From positions 8,864,894 through 8,928,893 of the forward strand of contig NC_087084.1 in the NCBI RefSeq assembly GCF_026151205.1: a DNA stretch of 64,000 bases. The letters run 5' to 3'. This document shows, one piece after another, positions 61,301 through 64,000 of the stretch; position 1 is the first letter of the stretch, and each line of letters opens with the position of its first letter. The notes below the pieces were generated by a model. The model made no database searches and was not told the origin of the DNA. It saw only the letters and a program-made list of their open reading frames with translations. The stretch is from Bolinopsis microptera (Eukaryota; Ctenophora; Tentaculata; Lobata; Bolinopsidae). The position numbers and the translations under genes were made by a program.

Positions 61301-63984
61301 CCTTAGGGATAATTTCGAGGAGAATAACATCATCAAAGTTGATCAGGTGCCCTTCCCATTACTTTACCCACAAACATGACATGCAAAGTTAGGGTTAATT
61401 GCAGCAGCTCCTACGCGGTCACCTCATAAAAAGCAACAATTTATCGGTTCCTTAGAACAGGTAATAATTATTATAGACTTCAGCAACGCAGCTAATCGGA
61501 GCGCTGAGCCTTGAACTATACCTCCAGGCTGTAGTTGAGCTACTAGTTCGATAAGTTTCGGATACTTTCCGTTTTTAATGAAGCACAGAATTGTAGATTC
61601 GGTTGAATACATTGACTAAAGGAAATGTTGTACAAGTAGAAATTTATTTACATCAGTTTTTGGAACATTTTCCGTATTATTGTTAGTATATTTTATATTT
61701 TTAACGCACCTGAATAGAAGGATTATGAAAAGGTTATCAGAATAAGAACAAAGACTATCCAGTCGGCCAGTCTCTCTCTCTCAGCTATATTTATCATTTA
61801 GACCATTGATCACATATTCCTTTCAACAATTCACCACTGTCCCTAGAACTCTGTTTTATTAGTGATAGGCAAAGTTCGCATGTTCCCAGCCATTTCTATA
61901 CCCCCTTCTCCTCCAATTTTACGTATGCCCATTGTGGGAAAATTACATTAGTGCAGCATTTCGATCATTTGTAAACCACTTCTTCTCTGTTTTAGGATGC
62001 TGACGTAATATGCTCCCTAATAAGTTCTTTCTAACCGTATTTTTAAATTATTCAGCTCTTTACAAATCTTTAACAGACCTCAACTAACCCTCTTATAACT
62101 CTTCCCTCTGACCCTCTTCGAGCTCTTACCAAAAACCTATCTAGCCAATACTCCCTTTGAAAACATCTGCAGTATCAAGAGGATTTTAATAATACCACGA
62201 GTCACGACTCTATCTCATCTATCCACTATTTAGTTATAGGTAAAGACAGCAACTCTCTGTGTGATATTACGAAGATTATGTTTTATATATTTTTGTTAAC
62301 ACTGCGACTCTCAGGTATAACTCTGCTATAGGTACGATGGACCCTGGGTACCCTCAACCGCTGTACTTATGGCAGGTAAGCAGCCAATCATGCAGCAGCA
62401 TTTCAAACTTTCGAACAATCATAGCGAGGTTTCACAAACCATCCAATCACAGTGAACTTAATTTTGTCATGTTTTCCCGTTTGTAATACTGTGTCATAAC
62501 GTTCATCTTCCAAACCGATTAACCACGTGTCACTGGTCACGTGTCTCTGGTCACGTGTCACGTGTCACGTGTCACGTGTCACTAGTCACGTGGATTAAGT
62601 CACGACTACTGAGTACTGATTGTATTGCTTGGGATGAGCTAAATTTAAGGTGCCATGAGTTTGATGAATATGCTTCGCATATGCGCATTTTTATTGTGAT
62701 TCCGTGACAAAACATAAGGCTCCCTCACGAAATGTCTGACACCCTGAGTGCACCTGGTCACTGAGCTATTCATAGCAGCCAATCGCAATGCTGTATTTGT
62801 GTCATGTGGCTCTCTTTAGCCAGTTACAAGCGAGAATCCTCAGAATCAGTCGATTTTTTTTCAAGCTTCAATTTACAAGTCCCCGCCCTTGCAACATATA
62901 TTGGATATTCGCGACATAACTTCTACTAACATTTCCTGAATTCTTTTGTTAGGAATATGAAGTATTTTAATATTTAGAATGCCATAACCGATAACAGCTC
63001 GGGTTAAATTTTGCAGGTGTAAATATTTGGTGCTTCACGGCAATTTTGGGAATTGGTTAAATTATTCTTTGCACTCAAACATCAAACCGTATCATGAGTC
63101 CATGACACTATTCCATTTGGGACAAATTGATGGACGTCCATTCGACGGAAATAGGAATCCTAAAACATTTGAATCTCAAAACCATGGGGTAACAAATTTT
63201 CGCCTTCGATTCTTCTATTTTGAAATAAACTAGTCAATATAACATGTCAACAGTTGCAACCTGGGGATACATATCATGGAAGTGTAATGGTACATGTTAC
63301 ATGTACGGGTTTTAACTATTGGAAATTGAAATGTTGCTTGGTTGGTGGCGGGGGTGAGAGTGTACTTCAGATACTGTGACTTTTTATTGCTTTTCAAACA
63401 AAGTTACAACGAATACTTCATGTAGTGCATCCTGGGTTTGGACAGGATATGCCCGTTTAAAAGATTTCCATCACGTTACATTACATAATTCTCAATAAAT
63501 GTAATAAATCTGTAGTGTTGTAATTAGTTTATGTATTGAAGGAAGGGGTTTAAGGAAGGGGTTTTAATTAAGGAAGAGGGTTTGAAATTACTTCCTGGCT
63601 GTTTGATTGGAGAAAATTTCTTATTTTTCTAAAATTAACTGAAATCGTAGATACTAAGTAAATTTAATCACCTTCACCTATTACCATATATATCATCTCA
63701 AAACATGCTATAAAGTAGAGCTTAAAGTTTAAAGTAAATTTATCTGAAAATTAGCAAACATGATTAGCTTATTTTTCATATTCTTCTCAGTTGCTCTTAA
63801 CGATATCAATCTATTTTAGTAATATCATTACATTTTTAAAACTTTAAAAACGGACTAACTGAGCAAGTCCAAAATATTCCCGTATTTTAGCATTATTAGC
63901 ACCTTTCTGCAGGGAGTACCTACCAACTTTGACGGTGCCATGACCAGCATGGATGGCGGATACACATTCTTCTTCATCTACCAC
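7190..63984 (+). CDS. Matrix metalloproteinase (MMP), hemopexin-containing; 17 exons traced, 3' end outside window
   Basis: Zinc endopeptidase of the metzincin/MMP family, expected to be secreted and to cleave extracellular matrix or cell-surface proteins. I joined exons by GT-AG sites and phase: 7190-7312, 7740-7834, 8054-8193, 14581-14612, 16606-16699, 17732-17795, 29488-29559, 30447-30555, 35633-35720, 36001-36101, 50414-50555, 51723-51823, 52235-52373, 56447-56558, 59353-59403, 62315-62375, 63913-63984, giving 532 codons. Order: signal peptide (1-20), acidic extension (about 25-119), propeptide (120-193) with cysteine switch PRCGDSD (C177), furin-type RKKR (190-193), catalytic domain with HEVGHSLGLEH (310-320) and Met328, then hemopexin blades from C363. 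The canonical switch is PRCGxPD; here Ser replaces that Pro. The gene exceeds 56.8 kb and its introns host other genes and transposons. Linkage of exons 1-3 to exon 4 is inferred from phase and the signal peptide. Confidence 0.9.
7740..7834 (+). CDS. MMP exon 2: acidic extension
   Basis: Acceptor TTGTTATAG, donor GTAAGT, entering in phase 0 and leaving in phase 2. Encodes a strongly acidic segment including EYIEEDDDGW. Typical MMP propeptides begin soon after the signal peptide, so this is extra sequence of unknown function. Confidence 0.65.
8054..8193 (+). CDS. MMP exon 3: N-terminal extension, continued
   Basis: Acceptor TATTTTCAG, donor GTACGT, phase 2 in and phase 1 out. Encodes about 47 residues with mixed charge (SLQKIEEMHKNRSNTT...), no domain recognised; has potential N-glycosylation sites NRS (poor) and NTT. 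Phase matches exon 4. Confidence 0.65.
8194..10660. other. MMP intron 3, left part: non-coding
   Basis: No gene seen. Holds a direct repeat with GGTTCTTGGGTCACCC near 8798-8848 and the 20 bp minisatellite at 9631-9718. Confidence 0.5.
9631..9718. repeat. Minisatellite, 20 bp x 4.4
   Basis: Four perfect tandem copies of AAATACCTGAAAACTATTCC plus a partial fifth. Perfect identity implies a recent expansion. Confidence 0.95.
10661..11513 (-). pseudogene. Rhodopsin-class (class A) GPCR with one frameshift
   Basis: Seven-transmembrane receptor, single exon, about 284 codons. The first part (ATG at 11513) carries TM1 with IASLGIITNAVS (G..TN as in class A GPCRs). The frame is then lost near 11420 and the rest reads on in the 10661-11401 frame: TM2 LILLNLLDIIICI, TM3 ending in LRCIAINWPLYQ at the DRY position, later helices, and TM7 NSASNPIVY (NPxxY). 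An unusual acidic stretch EAEKEGEEVERE lies between TM2 and TM3. Total length 853 bases is not a multiple of three, so a single-base change breaks the frame; this is either a pseudogene or a sequence error. It lies antisense inside MMP intron 3. Ligand unknown. Confidence 0.75.
11915..12150 (+). repeat. Dispersed repeat, copy 1 (inverted relative to 56887-57119)
   Basis: About 235 bp that matches the reverse complement of 56887-57119, with shared blocks such as CTTACTATATATAAAGCGAG, CGTAAAAGATA and GGACCCCCAAGTGGTGTCA. TGACACCAC (11969) and GTGGTGTCA (12141) form a short inverted pair within it. Probably a non-autonomous transposon. Its right end abuts a LINE fragment exactly. Confidence 0.75.
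12152..13162 (+). mobile_element. CR1-like LINE reverse transcriptase, 3' fragment
   Basis: The open frame (no ATG at the start; begins LFIND) has the RT block FADDT at about residues 18-22, then the connection and thumb typical of CR1/Jockey-like polymerases: VKDLGVLISADLSWSSHV, TLYKSLVRSHLEYCCPLWN and MSLQRRRERY. It is related to the fragment at 44442-45380. The fingers and palm upstream of the catalytic Asp pair and any endonuclease are missing; the left boundary coincides with the end of the repeat at 11915-12150. The sequence CCAAGTAACCCAAGTAAG about 20 bases past the stop may be the start of the 3' tail. Not expected to be functional. Confidence 0.8.
13200..14580. other. MMP intron 3, right part: non-coding
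   Basis: No gene seen. Contains a short AATATTTGTTTTATT triplet near 13855-13895 and the 35 bp direct repeat at 14263-14353. The first part may be LINE 3' UTR. Confidence 0.5.
14263..14353. repeat. Perfect 35 bp direct repeat with 21 bp spacer
   Basis: Two identical copies starting ATCTGAGGGATCAAAGTTAG at 14263 and 14319. It lies about 230 bases upstream of MMP exon 4. Confidence 0.9.
14581..14612 (+). CDS. MMP exon 4: start of propeptide (32 bp microexon)
   Basis: Very short exon between TTAATTTCAG and GTAAGT; encodes GLLTDEEQTAG across the junction. Phase 1 in, phase 0 out, which matches both neighbours. It leads into the YLxKFGYL motif that begins the MMP propeptide. Very small but the flanking sites and phase are good. 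Confidence 0.65.
14613..16605. other. MMP intron 4
   Basis: No gene seen. 14810-14965 is a stretch of TTATT-rich, partly mirrored sequence. Around 15900-16040 there are short direct repeats (TTTGTGTCAGTCAGCA and TTCGTCACGGAATGT, two copies each). Confidence 0.5.
16606..16699 (+). CDS. MMP exon 5: propeptide, peptidoglycan-binding-like helices
   Basis: Encodes VYLCKFGYLEDGGD...AIKEFQRFVKFKPTG, a clear match to the conserved PG-binding-1 fold of MMP propeptides (YL.KFGYL; A...FQ.F...TG). Phase 0 in, phase 1 out. Confidence 0.9.
16700..17731. other. MMP intron 5
   Basis: Small ORFs here show no recognisable motif. Nothing supported. Confidence 0.5.
17732..17795 (+). CDS. MMP exon 6: end of propeptide with cysteine switch
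   Basis: Encodes GVLDDKTLALMKLPRCGDSD. PRCG is the cysteine-switch core; Cys177 would bind the catalytic zinc in the zymogen. The usual following 'xPD' reads DSD. Phase 1 in, phase 2 out. Confidence 0.92.
17796..17845. repeat. Two 25 bp tandem copies that include the intron 6 splice donor
   Basis: The intron begins GTAATTAAAACAATTAATTA and this 25 base unit is repeated directly, so a second GTAATT lies 25 bases after the true donor. Confidence 0.9.
17945..18034. repeat. Minisatellite, 36 bp x 2.5
   Basis: Tandem unit starting CATCGTATTA(G/A)CTTTCATC, second copy nearly identical, third copy partial and diverged. Confidence 0.85.
18728..18808. repeat. CT-rich microsatellite grading into 10 bp CTCTCCAGCT repeats
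   Basis: (TC)n at 18728-18750 followed by about five tandem copies of CTCTCCAGCT, one with a single change. Confidence 0.9.
20180..20290. repeat. Minisatellite, 22 bp x 3 plus diverged copies
   Basis: Three perfect copies starting GAACACTCAAGTGATGTGTA, followed by two shorter variants containing AGAGAGATAATGAAC. Confidence 0.95.
20953..20989. repeat. G-run/C-run inverted pair (possible hairpin)
   Basis: G8-A-G6 is followed after nine bases by a run of 13 C. The arms can pair into a very stable hairpin; such runs are also prone to sequencing error. Confidence 0.8.
22178..24169 (+). mobile_element. Penelope-like element reverse transcriptase ORF, intact
   Basis: An uninterrupted frame of up to 663 codons encodes an RNA-dependent DNA polymerase. 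Key blocks: YDFSTLYTSIPH (about residue 370; first catalytic Asp), GIPMGTNAAPQ (about 457) and RYQDD (about 501; catalytic Asp pair). The 'LYT.IPH' plus 'IPMGT..AP' plus 'RYxDD' set is the signature of Penelope-like RTs rather than LINEs. An N-terminal CNC...H(K)HVITG segment (about 97-118) looks like a conserved extra block, possibly metal-binding. A GIY-YIG endonuclease, usual at the C-terminus of canonical elements, is absent: the ORF stops soon after the thumb. True translation may start at the internal ATG at 22325. Codons are AT-rich. Long terminal repeats were not found. Sits in sense orientation in MMP intron 6. Confidence 0.75.
24752..24801. repeat. Minisatellite, 17 bp x 3
   Basis: Three tandem copies of GTCGGACAGATGTCGCT, the last ending in a different base. 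Confidence 0.95.
25875..25908 (+). other. Potential G-quadruplex sequence
   Basis: GGGGGCGGGAGGGGCC is followed by AGGGG and, a few bases on, GGGTGGGG. Four to six G-tracts of three or more with short loops fit the G4 pattern. In an otherwise AT-rich intron this patch stands out. Confidence 0.7.
28392..28453. repeat. Tandem GGTTACCA repeat, about 8 copies
   Basis: Eight-base palindromic-like unit GGTTACCA, one copy altered to GGTTACAA. Self-complementary unit, so either strand can form hairpins. Confidence 0.95.
28968..29025. repeat. Tandem AAGTTCCTAAATTCCTGA repeat, about 3 copies
   Basis: Imperfect copies of an 18-19 base unit; first copy reads AATAA in place of GAAA. Confidence 0.85.
29488..29559 (+). 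CDS. MMP exon 7: furin-type site and start of catalytic domain
   Basis: Encodes TPLEERRKKRWANSKRKWDD. RKKR is a consensus proprotein-convertase site, which suggests activation in the secretory pathway before arrival at the surface, as in MT-MMPs and stromelysin-3. W-D/P-E-L leads into the first strand of the catalytic domain. Phase 2 in, phase 2 out. Confidence 0.88.
29560..30446. other. MMP intron 7
   Basis: Nothing recognised beyond AT-rich sequence. Confidence 0.5.
30447..30555 (+). CDS. MMP exon 8: catalytic domain, N-terminal part
   Basis: Encodes YYIAKYTNDMPRKLQRSEIQ...AVQLWSEVAPVDFKI, the conserved first beta strand and helix A of MMP catalytic domains (Y.I..YT.DM....V..AI..A..LWS.V.P..F). 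Phase 2 in, phase 0 out. Confidence 0.93.
31500..31672. repeat. Tandem AATAACAATTATCATATC-type repeat
   Basis: Units of AATAACAATTATC alternate with ATATC spacers for about 170 bases with small changes (AATAACACTTATC, AATAAAAATTATC). Confidence 0.9.
32671..32729. repeat. Perfect 30 bp tandem duplication
   Basis: Two adjacent copies starting CACGGAAACGTGCCTTGTCA; the units differ only at the last base. Confidence 0.95.
32837..32893. repeat. Three CACGTGACTG-containing units of about 19-20 bp
   Basis: GTCACGTGACTGGTTTACTT, then AGCACGTGACTGATTTACTT, then AACACGTGACTGATTG in tandem. Each carries a CACGTG palindrome. Confidence 0.9.
33611..34216. mobile_element. MITE-like element with 19 bp perfect TIRs and TA flanks
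   Basis: Left end TA-CCTTACAAGACATATTTAT and right end is its exact reverse complement followed by TA, so the unit fits insertion at a TA dinucleotide as in Tc1/mariner-type elements. Inside each end is a 41 bp direct repeat (33646-33686 and 34127-34167) beginning CGACGACCGAAATTTTGGCG, with inner sequence CCGAAATTTTGGCGG that can fold back. No transposase frame is present, so it is non-autonomous. Confidence 0.8.
35633..35720 (+). CDS. MMP exon 9: catalytic domain, calcium/structural zinc region
   Basis: Encodes ...VDIVLSFQYYYHRDDFSFDG...; H262 and D264 fit ligands of the structural zinc (HxD) and FDG matches the S-loop. Phase 0 in, phase 1 out. Confidence 0.92.
35721..36000. other. MMP intron 9 with TTAATTAA-rich start and duplicated acceptor
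   Basis: Begins with a TTAATTAA/TTAGTTAATTGA-rich block (35735-35830). At 35937 lies a near copy of the exon 10 start, listed separately. The real polypyrimidine tract contains four CTTTCA units. Confidence 0.7.
35937..35961 (+). pseudogene. Decayed duplicate of the exon 10 acceptor and first 25 bases
   Basis: TATAG|GTGAGTTAACACATGAGTTC matches the real exon start CAG|GTGAGTTAGCACACGCGTTT 64 bases downstream, at about 20 of 25 positions. In frame it would read ELTHEFLP against ELAHAFLP. Using this upstream acceptor would add 64 bases and reach an in-frame TGA at the true exon start, so it would act as a poison site. Confidence 0.65.
36001..36101 (+). CDS. MMP exon 10: catalytic domain, S-loop
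   Basis: Encodes GELAHAFLPEAGVIHFDDSE, matching the conserved LAHAF.P......HFD.(D/S)E.W of MMPs, which binds structural zinc and calcium. The loop between P and HFDD is shorter than in vertebrate MMPs. Phase 1 in, phase 0 out. Confidence 0.93.
36102..37174. other. MMP intron 10, first part: non-coding
   Basis: No gene seen. Holds the 11 bp minisatellite at 36838-36938 and AATTAATTAATT near 37018-37045. Confidence 0.5.
36838..36938. repeat. Minisatellite, TCCTATTATAG (11 bp) x 9
   Basis: Nearly perfect tandem copies, the first two irregular. Confidence 0.95.
37175..39225 (-). CDS. DUF885-family protein (putative metallopeptidase-like), single exon, one frameshift
   Basis: About 683 codons read over two overlapping frames. 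N-terminus MLLTLLLLVSAALILPITSS is a signal peptide, so the product should enter the secretory route. The long middle matches DUF885 in layout: YLYALEQSM, FYQHQILQHTTLDLTPDYIH and then the hallmark CHEAIPGHHLQ (H498-Q507), an HExxxGHH motif thought to bind metal. Right after it, near 37700-37705, the frame shifts by one base; the conserved continuation STEGWSLYSEKL, RAVRLVVETGIHARYW and the C-terminal SVPIPTLRRHV are in the other frame and end at 37175. So the gene is either a recent pseudogene, an assembly error, or uses a frameshift. The family is common in bacteria; function in animals is unknown. Nested antisense in MMP intron 10. A five-codon upstream ORF (ATG at 39233) overlaps the start. 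Confidence 0.82.
41621..41758. repeat. Segmental direct repeat, copy 1
   Basis: About 140 bp starting AGTCCAAGAAGGGTAACAAA and containing CCCATTCTCACAACATGCCG; matches 42424-42583 with small indels. Flanking GGTTTTATAA-type sequence at about 41163-41220 also recurs at about 41906-41965, so the duplicated unit may be about 750-800 bp. Confidence 0.8.
42424..42583. repeat. Segmental direct repeat, copy 2
   Basis: Second copy of 41621-41758. On the minus strand both copies can be read as ALARHVVRMGLTIPI, but the frame is short and not conserved outside the repeat, so I do not call a gene. Confidence 0.8.
43864..44228. repeat. 22 bp minisatellite, about 16-17 copies
   Basis: Unit contains ACCGGCCAACTTATG followed by a variable TTACGTT / TTAAGTT / TCACATT. 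Because 22 is not a multiple of three, all three forward frames stay open over the array and give spurious ORFs. Confidence 0.97.
44442..45380 (+). mobile_element. CR1-like LINE reverse transcriptase, 3' fragment
   Basis: Open frame of 312 codons; recognisable from about residue 20. It shows VRDLGVYVSSSRSWSPHI, TLYKSMVRSKLEYCCPVWN and MSLQRRRERYSIIHVWKIL, the C-terminal polymerase region shared with the fragment at 12152-13162. The catalytic RT blocks, including the Asp pair, are missing, so it is a dead 5'-truncated copy. The two fragments differ at many residues, so they come from different source lineages or are old. Tandem CCAAAACGTA about 30 bases after the stop may be its 3' tail. Confidence 0.8.
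45381..46415. other. MMP intron 10: non-coding gap
   Basis: LINE 3' tail then AT-rich sequence. Nothing else recognised. A GCCGTACCAAA motif occurs twice near 46110-46150. Confidence 0.5.
46416..46421 (-). terminator. AATAAA polyadenylation signal for the mucin-like gene
   Basis: Perfect AATAAA on the minus strand 37 bases downstream of the stop codon at 46458. Confidence 0.6.
46458..49864 (-). CDS. Mucin-like type I membrane protein with SRCR-like and Cys-rich domains (two exons)
   Basis: Exons 49864-49807 and 49696-46458 join in phase 1 and give 1098 residues, ending at TGA. Exon 1 encodes MLCVLTVVVIALQVHYIRT, a signal peptide. Residues about 25-790 are Thr/Ala/Val/Glu repeats: first seven decapeptides NTAEAFTVAD, then many copies of TTAEVTTAAEVTKPEVN. 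The high Thr content suggests heavy O-glycosylation. Next comes a scavenger-receptor-Cys-rich-like region (about 795-910: LICKTDD..., TANAICRHV, NLECDDG, NCSYE), then a Cys-rich segment like the ephrin-receptor/TNFR-type repeats (GYAMREDGCKKCPPYSS, CSCDIGYQ; about 940-1040), one transmembrane helix (about 1046-1069, AGLAVIVTVIACCVLY) and a 25-residue tail. A cell-surface receptor, adhesion or defence role is plausible but unproven. Nested antisense in MMP intron 10. GC content is far above its surroundings. Confidence 0.8.
47430..49100 (-). repeat. Coding minisatellite of 30-36 bp Thr/Glu/Val repeats
   Basis: Dozens of copies of units such as GAGGTCACTACGGCTGCAGA (minus strand) with period a multiple of three. 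Longer higher-order blocks, for example the run ending in KPEFNTTAEVTTAAEVTMPE, occur three times, which shows expansion by block duplication. Confidence 0.9.
49430..49650 (-). repeat. Coding minisatellite, 30 bp x 7 (NTAEAFTVAD)
   Basis: Near-identical 30 bp units near the N-terminus of the mucin-like protein, with silent and conservative changes only (one unit has AAD). Confidence 0.93.
49807..49864 (-). CDS. Mucin-like gene exon 1 (signal peptide)
   Basis: ATG at 49864; donor ACAG|GTGAGA. The frame of the long repeat exon has no ATG of its own, and its acceptor (TTTTTTCAAATTCCACAG, at 49697) joins here in phase 1. This resolves the start. Confidence 0.7.
49865..50413. other. Shared upstream region of the mucin-like gene / end of MMP intron 10
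   Basis: The minus-strand gene's promoter should lie here. I see no TATA box or other element I would defend. Confidence 0.4.
50414..50555 (+). CDS. MMP exon 11: catalytic zinc site
   Basis: Encodes VAAHEVGHSLGLEH, the HExxHxxGxxH metzincin motif (H310, H314, H320 bind zinc; E311 is the catalytic base), then ALMSP with the Met-turn (M328), and the closing helix DDVVSIQNLYG. All key residues are present, so the enzyme should be active. Phase 0 in, phase 1 out. Reading past the donor gives GGT TAG, an immediate stop. Confidence 0.97.
50790..50992 (+). CDS. Candidate alternative last exon of the MMP: transmembrane anchor
   Basis: A possible acceptor CAATTCCTAG at 50780-50789 would join exon 11 in the right phase (phase 1), replacing the hemopexin domain by 66 residues that end in YTIALLLLCIVIFLLLLM, a strong transmembrane helix, followed by RFIVCKIYK and a stop. 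The stop overlaps AATAAA (50988-50993). Together these would give a membrane-bound, hemopexin-less MMP. What I see is the open frame, phase, hydrophobicity and polyA signal; use as an exon is inference. The acceptor has a weak pyrimidine tract, and the same frame could instead be a small separate ORF from the ATG at 50729. Confidence 0.45.
50988..50993 (+). terminator. AATAAA overlapping the stop of the candidate alternative exon
   Basis: Perfect hexamer at the end of the transmembrane-encoding frame. Confidence 0.4.
51723..51823 (+). CDS. MMP exon 12: hemopexin blade 1, first half
   Basis: Encodes GWRGAHVQANCPSIIRWDTA and on to FAFYR. C363 is the first hemopexin cysteine, which pairs with a C-terminal Cys not in this window. 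There is almost no hinge between catalytic and hemopexin domains, shorter than in most vertebrate MMPs. Phase 1 in, phase 0 out. Confidence 0.9.
51843..51940. repeat. Tandem repeat, 20 bp x 4-5, TCATTAATTAGCTAATTAC
   Basis: Self-complementary AT-rich core TTAATTAGCTAATTA repeated just 20 bases after the exon 12 donor. Confidence 0.95.
52235..52373 (+). CDS. MMP exon 13: hemopexin blade 1 end and blade 2 start
   Basis: Encodes DQVWKFDEDGLQPGYPKLA and on to IEASLAFKNGYSFLFA. 'Fxxdq.W.f.....GYP' and 'iDAA....' are hemopexin hallmarks. Phase 0 in, phase 1 out (GCA A|GTATGT). Confidence 0.93.
53094..53188 (+). CDS. Candidate alternative last exon of the MMP: truncated hemopexin
   Basis: After the acceptor TTTTCTCCTTTTTAG a frame opens that matches the phase of exon 13 and reads LTDEENVVETCPGRKLDLSG, then FILTDCTAPT and TGA. 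It would end the protein within hemopexin blade 2 and supply two cysteines. The acceptor is good and the codon use looks coding, but the exon is only 31 codons long and no AATAAA is close (ATAAAA at about 53214). Confidence 0.35.
53830..53856. repeat. Perfect 13 bp-arm palindrome
   Basis: TATAGTACTGAGA, one base, then its exact reverse complement; a third partial copy (AATAGTACTGAGAATCTC) follows directly. Confidence 0.95.
54441..54508. repeat. 34 bp tandem duplication
   Basis: Two copies starting AAGTTAG(T/C)GTTCTGGACG, followed by a partial third GTGTTCTGGA. Confidence 0.93.
56447..56558 (+). CDS. MMP exon 14: hemopexin blade 2 end and blade 3 start
   Basis: Encodes DRYWKYNATTGRMARGYPK (Y-W-(K/R)-Y and GYP are conserved) and KINDVI. 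NAT is a possible N-glycosylation site. Phase 1 in, phase 2 out. Confidence 0.93.
56654..56687. repeat. Perfect 34 bp palindrome (17 bp arms, no loop)
   Basis: TTGTTGGATTATTTTTA is followed at once by its exact reverse complement; imperfect pairing extends several bases further on both sides. Lies about 95 bases after the exon 14 donor. Confidence 0.97.
56887..57119 (-). repeat. Dispersed repeat, copy 2
   Basis: Reverse-complement match to 11915-12150, starting exactly at TGACACCACTTGGGGGTCC and ending at GCTTTATATATAGTAAGAT. Confidence 0.75.
57669..57892. repeat. 38 bp minisatellite, 6 copies, each with GGTCACGTGACT
   Basis: Unit runs CTTCATATTAATCTGAGGTC then ACGTGACTGTGTACCGTA. The third copy lacks about 8 bases. 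Each unit carries a CACGTG E-box-like palindrome. Confidence 0.97.
59353..59403 (+). CDS. MMP exon 15: hemopexin blade 3 core
   Basis: Short 51 bp exon encoding WPRNNYVYFFTYNKYYR, the strand pair 'n.vYfF.g..Y.R'. Phase 2 in, phase 2 out, so it could be skipped without frame change. Confidence 0.9.
59454..59493 (-). other. C-rich tract; potential G-quadruplex on the minus strand
   Basis: C6-GG-C14-GG-C5-T-C4 and further CCC. Four or more G-tracts on the minus strand. Very close to the exon 15 donor. Confidence 0.7.
60315..60382. repeat. 22-24 bp minisatellite, about 3 copies
   Basis: Unit like GTTACAATACCCTCCGCAGT repeated with the first copy as GTTACAGTACCCTCCGCAAT. Confidence 0.9.
62315..62375 (+). 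CDS. MMP exon 16: hemopexin blade 3 end
   Basis: Encodes YNSAIGTMDPGYPQPLYLWQ; GYP plus a closing W is typical at the end of a blade. Phase 2 in, phase 0 out. Confidence 0.9.
62376..63912. other. MMP intron 16
   Basis: No gene seen. The CACGTG-rich tandem lies at 62521-62594. The small ORF at 63027-63233 has no recognised motif. Confidence 0.5.
62521..62594. repeat. (TCACGTG) tandem tract, about 8 CACGTG motifs
   Basis: TGTCACG units repeat in direct tandem with two TGG interruptions; highest local density of CACGTG in the window. Confidence 0.95.
63913..63984 (+). CDS. MMP exon 17: hemopexin blade 4, partial
   Basis: Encodes GVPTNFDGAMTSMDGGYTFF and FIYH; 'FDGAM' fits the conserved 'iDaA' of the fourth blade. 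Donor GTAAGT at 63985; the rest, with the final Cys, is beyond the window. Phase 0 in and out. Confidence 0.9.
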
Positions 63985-64000
63985 GTAAGTGAAACGTGTG

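Larger units (their letters stand above)
59404..62314. other. MMP intron 15
   Basis: No gene seen. A long C-run lies about 50 bases after the donor and a 22 bp minisatellite at 60315-60382. Confidence 0.5.

Overview
The window looks like a piece of an invertebrate animal (metazoan) nuclear genome. It is AT-rich, genes are split by GT-AG introns, protein families are animal ones (secreted matrix metalloproteinase with hemopexin blades, rhodopsin-class GPCR, mucin-like receptor), and non-LTR retrotransposons, a Penelope-like reverse transcriptase, MITE-like DNA and many minisatellites fill the space between exons. I cannot fix the phylum from sequence alone.

The main content is one very large plus-strand gene for a matrix metalloproteinase (MMP). 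I traced 17 coding exons from 7190 to 63984 (532 codons so far) by splice sites and reading phase; every junction is phase-compatible. They encode a signal peptide, an acidic N-terminal extension, a peptidoglycan-binding-like propeptide with a cysteine switch, a furin-type RKKR site, the zinc catalytic domain (HEVGHSLGLEH plus Met-turn) and three and a half hemopexin blades. The last blade runs off the right edge. Two further stretches inside introns have in-phase acceptors and could be alternative last exons. The better one (50790-50992) would give a membrane-anchored, hemopexin-less enzyme and ends in AATAAA.

Layout: 1-7189 is non-genic DNA with a LINE tail at the left edge, a 5'-truncated LINE on the minus strand (about 1516-3669) and a pair of SINE-like repeats. 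7190-17795 holds the signal, extension and propeptide exons; intron 3 contains a frameshifted minus-strand GPCR (10661-11513) and a CR1-like LINE fragment (12152-13162). The 11.7 kb intron 6 carries a Penelope-like RT ORF (22178-24169). 29488-36101 holds catalytic exons 7-10, with a 606 bp TIR element in intron 8. The 14.3 kb intron 10 contains two minus-strand nested genes: a DUF885-family protein with one frameshift (37175-39225) and a two-exon mucin-like SRCR-type membrane receptor (46458-49864), plus another LINE fragment and a 22 bp minisatellite. 50414-63984 holds the zinc-site exon and the hemopexin exons.

I found no tRNA, rRNA, CRISPR, operon or prokaryotic feature, and no clear novel multi-gene system. 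The most interesting leads are the possible alternative 3' exons of the MMP, the duplicated acceptor plus exon start in front of exon 10, the nested opposite-strand genes, and the Penelope-like RT without an endonuclease domain.
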